This document shows positions 8,785 through 17,215 of a stretch of 28,110 nucleotides of DNA, one piece after another. Both the position numbers and the translations under genes were made by a program. The DNA is from an uncultured Actinomycetes bacterium (GTDB taxonomy: Bacteria > Actinomycetota > Actinomycetes > Nanopelagicales > Nanopelagicaceae). The notes beneath the pieces were generated by a model. The model made no database searches, was not told where the DNA came from, and saw only the letters and a program-made list of their open reading frames with translations. The DNA lies in assembly GCA_903844585.1 (NCBI GenBank), contig CAIMUD010000148.1, positions 1 through 28,110 of the forward strand. Reading direction: 5' to 3'. Within the stretch, counting starts at the first letter, position 1, and each line of letters begins with the position of its first letter.

Positions 8785-9699
8785 TTACAGACCCGAGTAA
8801 GTGTGCTTTCCGGTTCCCCATACATTTACATACACGTAATTAAATAAGAAAGTCGAACCTGCAAATAAGCAAAGCCATGCAGCTCGTCGACCCTTCCATC
8901 CAATAGTTACTCGAGCATGTAAATATGCAGCATATGCAACCCAAGTGATGAATGCCCACGTTTCTTTTGGATCCCAACCCCAATATCGACCCCATGCGCT
9001 CTCTGCCCAAATTGCTCCTGCAATTACCGCAAAGGTCCATAGCGGAAATACAAAGGCAACCAATCGATATGAAAGTTGATCCAAAGTATCTAAATCAGGA
9101 AGTCTTGTAGCCCAAGGTTTGCGTCCACCCGTGCGCTCTGAATATTCAAGATACAAATAAGAAGCAGCAATAACATTTGCGAGCAAGAAGACTCCACCCG
9201 AAATAATCGCAGCGGTTACGTGAATTACCAGCCACGTTGATTTCAGCGCTGGAACAAGTGGAGCGCTATTTCGATACAAAAGTGTGATCGCAGTGCCAAG
9301 GGTTAGCAAAACTGCGAGTGATACAAAGAGCCCGAGCCAGCGCAAATCATTCTTTCGTAGAGCAGCAAGGTAGGCGCCTGTAAATGCAAGAGCGCCAGTA
9401 ATCGAAAACTCATACATGTTTCCCCAAGGAACATGTTGGGCAGATACGCCACGTGCGACCACTCCCGCGAAGAGGAGTAAGAATCCGAGGATCATCATTG
9501 CAGTTGCGATTCGCGCAGCTTTTTCTGTTCGCTTGTAGTCAAGAGTTTTAGTAAGAAGGTTGCCCTTTGATTTCTCACCGAGAGCCGGAGCTTTAACAGC
9601 CCATGCTGTTTCATATGCATGTGCAAAAAACGAAAGTGCGAATACACCCATGGCTGAATACACAAAATAATTTGATATATACGCCCATGTTGTTTGCAT
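8785..9699 (-). CDS. ccsB: Cytochrome c biogenesis protein CcsB/CcsA (ResC)
   Basis: Membrane component of System II cytochrome c maturation that, with ResB, exports heme and attaches it to apocytochromes. The defining heme-handling motif WGRYWGWDPKETWAFITW is present (about residues 239-256), with flanking conserved histidines such as in YLHARV. Roughly eight membrane segments cover 304 aa, normal for the family. The ATG directly follows the resB stop (TAG then ATG, no gap), indicating coupling. It is the last gene of the five-gene operon starting at 13059. Naming differs between groups (CcsA, CcsB, ResC); all refer to this role. Confidence 0.93.
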   Translation of the reverse strand: MQTTWAYISNYFVYSAMGVFALSFFAHAYETAWAVKAPALGEKSKGNLLTKTLDYKRTEKAARIATAMMILGFLLLFAGVVARGVSAQHVPWGNMYEFSITGALAFTGAYLAALRKNDLRWLGLFVSLAVLLTLGTAITLLYRNSAPLVPALKSTWLVIHVTAAIISGGVFLLANVIAASYLYLEYSERTGGRKPWATRLPDLDTLDQLSYRLVAFVFPLWTFAVIAGAIWAESAWGRYWGWDPKETWAFITWVAYAAYLHARVTIGWKGRRAAWLCLFAGSTFLFNYVYVNVWGTGKHTYSGL

Positions 9700-11169
9700 C
9701 TATTTCGCTCCCTTTAAATAGCTAACTAAATTAGAAATCTCGTCAGCAAGGCCCGGAGTTCCGTTCTTTGCTAGACCTGCGACTTCAATTTTCTTCTCTT
9801 CACTCAACCGAACCCAGATTCTGCGACGGCGACCAAAGAGTGAAGCCAGTAGCCCCAAGACCGCAACAATAGCTCCGACCAAGGCGTAATTCTTTCCAGG
9901 ATCAGATACAACTTGAAGATTTATCCAAGGAGTTAAACCTTCAAATGTGATTTGACCCTCAGGAAATTTATAGGTTTGACCAGGTGTGACTGAACTCAAA
10001 GCCACGCGCTTCATTTTTGAGGTGTCTATTCTGTAAACAGATTGCGGAACGCCGGAGTCAAGGCCTAAATCCCCAAGCCATGCTGAAAAGAGAAGTTTTG
10101 GACTTAGCGCTTCAGGAAATACTGAGATGCCTCCTTGATTTGGCGTTCGCGAATAAGTCGGAAGAAAAGTAGAAACGAAACCAATTTGCGGATCCGCATC
10201 CGGAACTTTTATTGCACCAATCGATCTTAAATTTCCGTCCTGTGGCAAGAAAGGAACCGGACCTTGAAAGGCGACGTTTCCCTTCGAATCTCTCACGGTA
10301 ACAATTGGCGAATATCCATTAGCCTGCAAATAAACTCTCGTCGAACCAAAAGTTAAGGGGCTATTTACTTTTATTACACGCTTTTCTTTTTTCCCATCAA
10401 AATCAACTGTTACATAAGCGGCATAGTCCTTTGGAGCATTTGTTAGTGGATCGTATTTTGCATCGAACTTATCTACATTTATTGTAAAAGTTGGAAGAAT
10501 TTTTTCGTTTACAAGCTTGCCAAATGAAAGTGAATCATACGTTGTAGGAACATTTATAAAGCGCTCACCTACATTTACTATTGCCTCACCTTTCATGCCA
10601 AAGAGCGCACCGAAGCTGACTCCGATAAGAACGAGAATTAAAGCTAAGTGAAAGAAAAGATTGCCTGTTTCGCGCAGAAAACCCTTCTCTGCAGATAGGG
10701 CGCCTTTCTCTTTTCGCACGCGGAATCTATTCTTTACAAACCATTCACCAGCTAGATCTAAGGATTTCTTATTACCCGCAAATTTATGGTGCTCTTCTAA
10801 CCTTGATAAATTCTTTGGGGTAAGGGGTGGAAGTGCGCGCATTGCTTTGTAATGTTCTACTGAGCGAGGAAGCACACAGCCAATCAGTGAAATAAACAAC
10901 AGAATATAAATTGCGCTAAACCAAGCAGACCCATACACATCGAAGCCGGATACGCGATCAATCCATGCGGCAATGATCTTGTGCTTGCTATAGAAATCGC
11001 TGACAGCCATCGGGTTTTGTCCGCGCTGTGGAATGAGTGATCCAGGTATTGCTGCCACACCCAACATCATCAAAAGAATGAGGGCTGTACGCATGCTTGT
11101 TAATTCGTGCCACAGATAACGAAGGGAGGCACTTGCACTTAACTCCGGAACTTTTACCTCTTTAGCCAT
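9700..11169 (-). CDS. resB: Cytochrome c biogenesis protein ResB
   Basis: 489-aa ResB/Ccs1 family protein, partner of CcsB in System II heme ligation. Layout: an N-terminal membrane helix ending in AAIPGSLIPQRGQNP (a conserved ResB stretch), a second helix near LFISLIGCVLPRS, a third near LFFHLALILVLIGVSFGALF, a long extracytoplasmic domain (about residues 210-430), and a last helix NYALVGAIVAVLGLLASLFG. ATG 11169 shares its A with the ccdA stop (TGATG). A TTG codon 3 nt upstream is less likely. Confidence 0.92.
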   Translation of the reverse strand: MAKEVKVPELSASASLRYLWHELTSMRTALILLMMLGVAAIPGSLIPQRGQNPMAVSDFYSKHKIIAAWIDRVSGFDVYGSAWFSAIYILLFISLIGCVLPRSVEHYKAMRALPPLTPKNLSRLEEHHKFAGNKKSLDLAGEWFVKNRFRVRKEKGALSAEKGFLRETGNLFFHLALILVLIGVSFGALFGMKGEAIVNVGERFINVPTTYDSLSFGKLVNEKILPTFTINVDKFDAKYDPLTNAPKDYAAYVTVDFDGKKEKRVIKVNSPLTFGSTRVYLQANGYSPIVTVRDSKGNVAFQGPVPFLPQDGNLRSIGAIKVPDADPQIGFVSTFLPTYSRTPNQGGISVFPEALSPKLLFSAWLGDLGLDSGVPQSVYRIDTSKMKRVALSSVTPGQTYKFPEGQITFEGLTPWINLQVVSDPGKNYALVGAIVAVLGLLASLFGRRRRIWVRLSEEKKIEVAGLAKNGTPGLADEISNLVSYLKGAK

Positions 11170-11894
11170 CAAATCACCGGTATGAAATCTGAAATAAGAG
11201 TTCTCAGCGAAATCATCAATTCATTCCATACTCCAAGTAGCTGCAGGAGACCAATTAAAATAAGTAAGCACCCGCCAATTTTTGTAACTAGGTTTCCCCG
11301 CTTAACCATAAATTTTCTAAATTTCTCTGAGCGATCGAAAAATAGCCCGGTAGCAATAAAGGGAGCTCCAAGTCCTAAGCAATATCCAAGCGAAAGTATC
11401 GCTCCTCTAACTGCACTTGATTCTTGAAATGCGAGCGTCTGAACAGTTGCTAGTGCTGGTCCAATACATGGAGTCCATCCAACCCCAAATAAGAATCCAA
11501 GAATTGGCGCTCCAATAATTCCACCTGCTGTAGAAATTCTGGGCTTCATCATTGGCATAAATGGAAACGCACCTAAGAAAATTACGCCAAGAAATATTGT
11601 GAATACACCGAGAGCACGCGTTATTAGCTCTTCGTGTCCAATAATTTGTGAACCTAATTCGCCGAATAGTGCGCCAAATGAAATAAATAAAACGCTAAAT
11701 CCGAGAACGAACAGAGTGGAGCCTAAAAATACCTTCCCTCGAGATTTTGAAAATCCCGCGGCATATGAAATGTAACCCGGAACAAGTGGAAGAACACAAG
11801 GTGAGAGAAATGAGACAAGCCCAGCGAATATTGCAATTGGGAAAGCTGTTATCAGAAAGCCATCCATGAGATTGTTTACAACGAAGTCACTCAT
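11169..11894 (-). CDS. ccdA: Thiol-disulfide transport protein CcdA
   Basis: Polytopic membrane protein (241 aa, six helices) that carries reducing equivalents from cytoplasmic thioredoxin to extracytoplasmic TlpA/ResA-type proteins, keeping apocytochrome cysteines reduced. The two redox-active cysteines lie in the conserved FLSPCVLPLVPGYISY (first helix) and GWTPCIGPALATVQ (fourth helix). It overlaps the tlpA stop by 4 nt (ATGA) and the resB start by 1 nt. Length and motifs are complete. Confidence 0.94.
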   Translation of the reverse strand: MSDFVVNNLMDGFLITAFPIAIFAGLVSFLSPCVLPLVPGYISYAAGFSKSRGKVFLGSTLFVLGFSVLFISFGALFGELGSQIIGHEELITRALGVFTIFLGVIFLGAFPFMPMMKPRISTAGGIIGAPILGFLFGVGWTPCIGPALATVQTLAFQESSAVRGAILSLGYCLGLGAPFIATGLFFDRSEKFRKFMVKRGNLVTKIGGCLLILIGLLQLLGVWNELMISLRTLISDFIPVI

Positions 11895-12430
11895 TCATTG
11901 GCAACTTTCTCGAGAACATTCTTCAGGGAATTAACTGTTACTGCTCCAGAAATCCTCGCAGCAACTTTGCCATTCTTATCAATTAAGACAGTTGATGGAA
12001 TCGCATTGGCTGGTAGCGAACCTTTAAATCCAATTAAAAGAGCATCATCTATAAAAGTTGGGTACGGGATAGCGAGTCTGCGTGATAAAGCTTCAGCGTT
12101 TACAGGATTGTCACGGGTAAGGATTCCCATAAATTGCACCTCAGGATAATTCTTCGCAAACTCCACAAGCGTTGGGATTTCTGCGCGACATGGAGAACAC
12201 CATGATGCCCAAACATTAACGACACCAACTTTGCCTAACGAATATTTGAAATCGGTTCCTAAGAGTGTTCTGCCTTCAAGTGTTGGTGCGCTCACGCGAT
12301 CCTCAGGAGAAATAAATGTAACTGAACCATTTCCAGATACAAAGCTTTCTTGTGGATTAGATGAGCCGCCGCCGCAACCTGACGTCGTGAGCACTAATAA
12401 AATTGAAGCTACTAGAGAAAGCTTGCGCAC
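11891..12430 (-). CDS. TlpA/ResA-family thioredoxin-like lipoprotein
   Basis: Extracytoplasmic thiol-disulfide reductase acting on apocytochrome c, re-reduced by CcdA. The N-terminus is a lipoprotein signal with lipobox TTSGC (Cys19), so it is membrane anchored. The thioredoxin active site WASWCSPC has Cys78 and Cys81, followed by the cis-Pro region PSTVLIDKNGKV. 179 aa is typical. The start is GTG at 12430, sharing one base with the stop of the phosphatase gene (TAGTG). The position directly before ccdA-resB-ccsB fits a ResA role; TlpA and ResA cannot be told apart from sequence alone. Confidence 0.9.
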   Translation of the reverse strand: MRKLSLVASILLVLTTSGCGGGSSNPQESFVSGNGSVTFISPEDRVSAPTLEGRTLLGTDFKYSLGKVGVVNVWASWCSPCRAEIPTLVEFAKNYPEVQFMGILTRDNPVNAEALSRRLAIPYPTFIDDALLIGFKGSLPANAIPSTVLIDKNGKVAARISGAVTVNSLKNVLEKVANE

Positions 12431-13059
12431 TACTTCTTCTTTTTCTCTGGAAGAAGATGCCCTGCGGGTTCGTTATATGTAAGCCCCGAAATCATCCCCT
12501 CGTCGTCAAAGTGAACACTTGTTACTGAAGCAAGAGTGCAAATTCTTTTACGCGGATCATGGAGTAAAGAGCGCCCTTCGATTGCACTTCGTAAACTCCA
12601 GATAGGAAGTTGGTGGGATACAACGATTGCATCTTTGCCCTTTGCGGCATCTCGCGCCGCAAAAACTGCAGCCAGCATGCGATTAATTTGCTCGTCATAG
12701 GGTTCGCCCCAAGAAGGTTTAAAAGGGTTATATAAATGTCGCCAAGATGCAGGATGTTTTAGCACACCGCTTCCGGGTTCAAATGACTTGCCCTCAAAAA
12801 TATTTCCAGCTTCGATTAATCGTTCATCGGTTGTGATTGCAATGTTGTGCGCTGCTGAAATTGGTCCGGCAGTTTCTTGAGCACGCTGTAATGGAGATAC
12901 ATGTAACGCTCCAAGATCTATATCTTTAGACCATTCACCAATAACTTTTGCCATTGCTTGACCACGATCAGATAAACGCCAGCCTGGTTGGCGGCCATAT
13001 AAAATTTTTTTGGGATTTTCGACTTCACCATGGCGAATTACGTGGACAGTGGAACTCAT
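12430..13059 (-). CDS. Histidine phosphatase family protein
   Basis: Phosphoglycerate-mutase-like protein of 209 aa. The catalytic RHG is at residues 9-11 (VIRHGEVENP); the second histidine lies in IVVSHQLPIWSLRS. The substrate is unknown; small members of this clan act on sugar phosphates, nucleotides or cofactor precursors. It is the first gene of the cytochrome c maturation operon. I recall the same order in Mycobacterium tuberculosis (Rv0525 then Rv0526-Rv0529), so the linkage is conserved and may reflect a role tied to heme or cytochrome supply, although that is inference. ATG 13059 has TATGCT 6 nt upstream, suggesting a leaderless operon mRNA. Confidence 0.88.
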   Translation of the reverse strand: MSSTVHVIRHGEVENPKKILYGRQPGWRLSDRGQAMAKVIGEWSKDIDLGALHVSPLQRAQETAGPISAAHNIAITTDERLIEAGNIFEGKSFEPGSGVLKHPASWRHLYNPFKPSWGEPYDEQINRMLAAVFAARDAAKGKDAIVVSHQLPIWSLRSAIEGRSLLHDPRKRICTLASVTSVHFDDEGMISGLTYNEPAGHLLPEKKKK

Positions 13060-13071
13060 GACATAAGCATA
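13060..13071 (-). promoter_or_regulatory. Predicted leaderless -10 promoter of the ccs operon
   Basis: Minus-strand TATGCT (13071-13066) is followed by 6 nt and the ATG at 13059. It would drive the five-gene operon down to ccsB. No SD is seen. Confidence 0.5.
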
Positions 13072-13096
13072 AAGCGTGAATTTACTGCGTGTTCGC

Positions 13097-13108
13097 TAAG
13101 GTACTCAC
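13097..13108 (+). promoter_or_regulatory. Predicted leaderless -10 promoter of the HAD hydrolase gene
   Basis: TAAGGT (13097-13102) is followed by 6 nt and the ATG at 13109. Together with the opposite-strand hexamer it makes a 49-bp divergent promoter region. Confidence 0.5.
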
Positions 13109-13876
13109 ATGGCCCAAAATACGACTCGAGCAGCTTTTTTCGATGTCGATAACACGCTTGTTCGTGGCTCAACTATCTATTTTCTTGGGCGCGGCATGTA
13201 CCAGCGCGGATACTTTTCTAAATCAGATATCTCTCGCTTCGTTCTGGCTAATCTTCGTTTCAGATTAACTGGCACGGAGAAACAAGAAGAAATTCAAAGG
13301 TTCCAAAACTCGGCTACGGACTTTATTGGTGGGCACAATGTCCAAGACATTAGAAATGTAGCCCAAGCTATTTATGATGAATTCGTTTCTCCAAAATTAT
13401 GGCAAGGAACAATTGAAATAGCACAATCACACTTAAATGCAGGCGAGGAAGTATGGCTGGTAACTGCCGCGCCTGAAGATATGGCAACCCTTATCGCAGA
13501 GCGATTAGGTTTCACCGGAGCACTTGGTAGTAGGGCAGAAATTTCTCACGGGACATACACCGGCAACATGACTGGACCTTTGTTGCACGGTAAAGAGAAA
13601 GCAATTGCAGTCATGGAGTTAGCAAGGGTTCGAAACTTTGATTTATCCCAATGTTTTGCTTATTCAGATAGCCACAATGATCTACCACTATTGCTTACAG
13701 TCGGAAAACCATCAGTAATCAATCCTGACGCGATCCTTCGAATACGCGCCCTTCGAGATAACTGGCCAATTCATGACTTTAGAAGGATGAGAGTTGCAAA
13801 CCGCTTTCTTGGACCGATTGTCAGCCGCGTAGCTGCCCTTGGAACTCTGCTGACCCCACGTCGCCGTTCGCGTTAA
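13109..13876 (+). CDS. HAD-IB family hydrolase
   Basis: 255-aa haloacid-dehalogenase phosphatase. Motif I FFDVDNTLV carries nucleophile Asp12 and acid/base Asp14, motif II lies in WLVTAAP, motif III around HGKEKA, and motif IV is AYSDSHNDLPLL. This is subfamily IB, which includes SerB-like phosphoserine phosphatases and CicA-type proteins. The substrate cannot be assigned; the cap region lacks an obvious SerB signature. The C-terminus is basic (TPRRRSR). It is divergent from the cytochrome c operon and followed 30 nt later by the Helicase_C_3 gene. Confidence 0.88.
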   Translation: MAQNTTRAAFFDVDNTLVRGSTIYFLGRGMYQRGYFSKSDISRFVLANLRFRLTGTEKQEEIQRFQNSATDFIGGHNVQDIRNVAQAIYDEFVSPKLWQGTIEIAQSHLNAGEEVWLVTAAPEDMATLIAERLGFTGALGSRAEISHGTYTGNMTGPLLHGKEKAIAVMELARVRNFDLSQCFAYSDSHNDLPLLLTVGKPSVINPDAILRIRALRDNWPIHDFRRMRVANRFLGPIVSRVAALGTLLTPRRRSR

Positions 13877-13891
13877 GTATCAACTTGCCAG

Positions 13892-13906
13892 TAATGTAGG
13901 CAAGTT
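13892..13906 (+). promoter_or_regulatory. Possible promoter of the Helicase_C_3 gene
   Basis: TAATGT (13892-13897) ends 9 nt upstream of ATG 13907. This would give a leader of only a few bases. The spacing is less exact than at the six best cases, so the call is weak. Confidence 0.3.
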
Positions 13907-16108
13907 ATGGAAACGCGCTCTTTTGCAGATTACTTACGTAGCCTCGATGATGCTGCCTTCATTTCCTTATTCGCCCATCGCCCAGATTTAATTTCGCCAG
14001 TTCCACCTGATGTTGCCTCACTTGCAATTCGTGCCACGTCAGCGCCGAGTCTTGCCCGTGCAGTTGATGCCTTAAATGCATGGCAGTACCAAATTCTTGA
14101 AGCGTGTGCAGTAGCACCCGAACCATTTACGGAAAAGAGCGTTTGCGCACTGACCGACAAGGCTGCGCTCTTTGTAATTCCTGGGTTACTTGAAAGAGGG
14201 TTAATTTTTAGTGGAAAAGACGGTTACTACGTACCGACAAATCTAAGAGAAGTGATTGGTAATGAAATTGCTGGGCTAGGTCCAGAGACAATGTCGAAAC
14301 TCTCGCTTAAGAAATTAGATGACGCACCTGCTGCTTCAAAGAAAGTTTTAGATGCAATGGTGTGGGGGCCACCTCGTGGCAGTGTTTCAGATATCAAGAA
14401 GCCGAGCGCTGGAGTTGAATGGTTACTTGAAGAAAAGTTTCTGATTCCTTTCAACCAAAAAACTGTGCTGCTGCCACGTGAAGTAGCAATTTATCTTCGT
14501 GGAGGCAAAATTCATCGCGAATTGCTAACTACTCCTCCAGAAATTACTGGAGAAAAGCGCGATCCGAAAAATATTGAACTCGCCGCAATAGCAAATATTT
14601 CGACAGTGCTTCGATGGGTGGAAGAAGTCTTGAATTTTTGGGCACAAGAGCCGGCGGATGCGCTGCGCACAGGAGGACTTGGAGTTCGTGACTTAAAAGA
14701 AATCACATTGCACCTTGGCGTAAATGAAAGTTGTGCTGCATTTGTCATGGAGTTGGCTTACTTGAGCAGCCTGCTGACAATTGATCCCGATGATCGAATC
14801 CTGCCAACAACTAATTTTGATATTTGGCTAACCCTCTCCCCTTCTGAAAAATGGCAGCGCATTGTCGCGCCTTGGCTCACAACTTCTAGAGTCAGCGGAC
14901 TTGTTGGTAAAGCCGAGAATAAAAATGTCGCACCACTTGGACCAGAGCTTGATCGCGCAGCTGCTGCGCCAACACGTGCGCTAACACTTAAATTGCTTCA
15001 AGAAAATCTACAAACTGCGCCAGGATTTGAAAGTATCTACAAGGTGGCGCTCTGGCACCGTCCGTCGAAGCGTTACGGTGGATTACAAGCAGATTACATT
15101 TCTTGGACTCTACGTGAAGCTGACTGGCTAGGAATAACTGGACAAGGTGCGCTCTCGAAGTATGGCCTTGAACTCCTAAACGGTGGCGACCTCGAATCTA
15201 TAAATACAGATATGCCAAAAACTGTTGATCACATATTGATTCAAAGTGATCACACAGCAATCGCGCCCGGCCCACTAGAACATGAAGTCGCGCAGGTTCT
15301 CGCAATCATTGCCGATGTTGAAAGCCGGGGTGGAGCAACTGTTTATAGATTCTCTGAAGCAACTATCCGTCGCGGGTTAGATCACGGAAAAACAGGCGAT
15401 GAAATTAGGAGCTTCTTGGTTAAAACTTCAAAAACTCCAGTCCCGCAACCACTTGAATATTTGATTACCGACGTTGCAAAAAAACATGGAAAGCTTCGAG
15501 TTGGTAGCACTTCTTCATTTATTCGCTCCGAAGATCCAGCAATCATTACCCAAATCACGAACGATAAGCGCTTAGAAGTCCTTTCACTTCGTCAAATTTC
15601 TACCGAGGTAATCATCTGCAATATGGATTCCGCCGATTCGATTTCACTCTTACGTTCATGCGGTTATTTGCCGGCTGGTGAAGATTCACGCGGCACACTG
15701 CTGAGTGGACCACGAATTTTGCGTGCCCAATCTAAAGCAAGGCCACCTCGAGTTATTGGCGAACTCGAAGTTCCAGATGAAGTGCAACTTGAAGGTGCAC
15801 TTCGAGCCCTTCGCACTGGTGAAAAATCAACACATAAGCAGAGCACACTGCGAAATATCGCAGCAAACGCTTTAGGCTCCCTACCACGTAGTACTGCAAA
15901 TGAAACGCTAGAAATGTTAAGTGATTTCCTACAAAACCAACCAAGCAAATCTTTATCAATTGGTTATGCCGATAACAATGGACTTGTATCTCATCGAATT
16001 ATTGATCCGCTTAAATTATCTGCAGGTTCGCTAATGGCCAGGGACCATGCAACTGGCGAAATTGCGAGCTTTAGAATTGCGCGTATAACTGGAGTGGCGG
16101 CGTTATGA
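13907..16108 (+). CDS. Helicase-associated (XPB/Ssl2-like, Helicase_C_3) protein
   Basis: 733-aa actinobacterial protein lacking helicase motifs of its own. The N-terminus (LRSLDDAAFISLFAHRPDL, then LAIRATSAPSLARAVDALN) is typical of the family annotated as helicase C-terminal/XPB-Ssl2 N-terminal-like (PF13625). The recognisable Helicase_C_3-like part is about residues 440-560 (from HILIQSDHTAIAPG through EYLITDVAKKHG). Homologues sit next to the XPB helicase gene in actinobacteria; I recall M. tuberculosis Rv0862c beside Rv0861c. A role as DNA-repair or transcription partner of XPB is inference. Here the helicase is one gene further down, separated by an M20 peptidase whose start overlaps this stop by 4 nt. 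The 3' part after about residue 590 is more variable. Confidence 0.82.
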   Translation: METRSFADYLRSLDDAAFISLFAHRPDLISPVPPDVASLAIRATSAPSLARAVDALNAWQYQILEACAVAPEPFTEKSVCALTDKAALFVIPGLLERGLIFSGKDGYYVPTNLREVIGNEIAGLGPETMSKLSLKKLDDAPAASKKVLDAMVWGPPRGSVSDIKKPSAGVEWLLEEKFLIPFNQKTVLLPREVAIYLRGGKIHRELLTTPPEITGEKRDPKNIELAAIANISTVLRWVEEVLNFWAQEPADALRTGGLGVRDLKEITLHLGVNESCAAFVMELAYLSSLLTIDPDDRILPTTNFDIWLTLSPSEKWQRIVAPWLTTSRVSGLVGKAENKNVAPLGPELDRAAAAPTRALTLKLLQENLQTAPGFESIYKVALWHRPSKRYGGLQADYISWTLREADWLGITGQGALSKYGLELLNGGDLESINTDMPKTVDHILIQSDHTAIAPGPLEHEVAQVLAIIADVESRGGATVYRFSEATIRRGLDHGKTGDEIRSFLVKTSKTPVPQPLEYLITDVAKKHGKLRVGSTSSFIRSEDPAIITQITNDKRLEVLSLRQISTEVIICNMDSADSISLLRSCGYLPAGEDSRGTLLSGPRILRAQSKARPPRVIGELEVPDEVQLEGALRALRTGEKSTHKQSTLRNIAANALGSLPRSTANETLEMLSDFLQNQPSKSLSIGYADNNGLVSHRIIDPLKLSAGSLMARDHATGEIASFRIARITGVAAL

Positions 16109-17205
16109 CAAGCGAGAAAGCGTCCATATACGGCAGACTTGACCCCATGTTGGCAGCAATTGAAGCGCTCGTACGGTGTGAATCACCAAGTGATGATCTT
16201 GCTGCTTGTAAAAACGTTGTGCAGTTAGCCAGTGACATTGCTACAAGAGTTCTTGGTGTGCCTGCACAAATAAAAGATGTAGAGGGCCGCCCAGTATTTT
16301 GGTGGGGATCAGAGTCACCAGAAATTTTAATACTTGCACATTTAGATACGGTCTGGCCTCTTGGTTCTTTTCAACCTCTCTGGGAAGTAAACGGTGATGT
16401 AGTTCGCGGTCCTGGTGTTTTCGATATGAAGGCTGGATTCGTTCAAGCACTTTACGCGCTACAAGGAATTGAAGGACCTGTCGCACTTATTGCAACTACA
16501 GATGAAGAAACTGGAAGTTTTGCATCTCGCGAACTTATTAAAGATCTATCTTCAAAAGCAAAAGCAGTTTTAGTCCTTGAAGCTTCTCTCAATGGGAAGG
16601 TAAAGACTGGCCGCAAGGGCACGGCGATGTACAAAATTGCAATTCATGGACTTGCATCTCATGCTGGACTCGAACCAGAAAAAGGAATCAATGCAACAAC
16701 TGAAATTGCGCACATTGTTTTAGGACTTTCTTCTCTTGAAGATCCAAAGCATGGAACAACTGTTGTTCCAACGCTTATGAATTCTGGAAATAGTGCAAAC
16801 ACTGTTCCTGACTTAGCCGTTTTAGAGATCGATGCTCGTTCATTTGATGAATCTGAGCTAAAGCGAGTAGATGCTGCAATCAAATCACTCAATCCAAAAG
16901 TAGAAGGTGCTCGAATCGAAGTTACAGGTGGTTTAAACCGCCCACCGTTGCAGCCTTCTTCAACAGCCGCTCTTTATGCACGAATTGAAAAAGTAGCGAA
17001 AGAAATTGGTCATGCGCCTCTTGGATCTGCAGAAGTTGGAGGAGCAAGCGATGGCAACTTCGCTGCTGCTGCGGGCGCAGAAGTTTTGGATGGTCTTGGA
17101 GCAGTTGGTGGTGGTGCACATGCACCGAATGAGTGGGTAAGCCTTGAAACAATTGAGGAGCGAAGCGCTCTTCTTCACGCATTTATAAAGGACCTACTGA
17201 AATGA
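16105..17205 (+). CDS. M20 family metallopeptidase (carboxypeptidase G2-like)
   Basis: 366-aa cytoplasmic di-zinc peptidase or amidohydrolase. Metal ligands and catalytic residues are all present: His79 and Asp81 in AHLDTVWP, Asp107 in GPGVFDMKAG, Glu134-Glu135 in TTDEETGS, and the C-terminal His in GGGAHAPNEW. The dimerisation domain lies about residues 170-280. Family members cleave C-terminal Glu from folates or peptides, or act on N-acyl amino acids; the substrate here is unknown. There is no signal peptide. It overlaps the upstream gene (ATGA) and lies 10 nt before the XPB helicase, so it is embedded in that operon. No frameshift or loss of active-site residues. Confidence 0.9.
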   Translation: MTSEKASIYGRLDPMLAAIEALVRCESPSDDLAACKNVVQLASDIATRVLGVPAQIKDVEGRPVFWWGSESPEILILAHLDTVWPLGSFQPLWEVNGDVVRGPGVFDMKAGFVQALYALQGIEGPVALIATTDEETGSFASRELIKDLSSKAKAVLVLEASLNGKVKTGRKGTAMYKIAIHGLASHAGLEPEKGINATTEIAHIVLGLSSLEDPKHGTTVVPTLMNSGNSANTVPDLAVLEIDARSFDESELKRVDAAIKSLNPKVEGARIEVTGGLNRPPLQPSSTAALYARIEKVAKEIGHAPLGSAEVGGASDGNFAAAAGAEVLDGLGAVGGGAHAPNEWVSLETIEERSALLHAFIKDLLK

Positions 17206-17215
17206 GCACAGCGAA

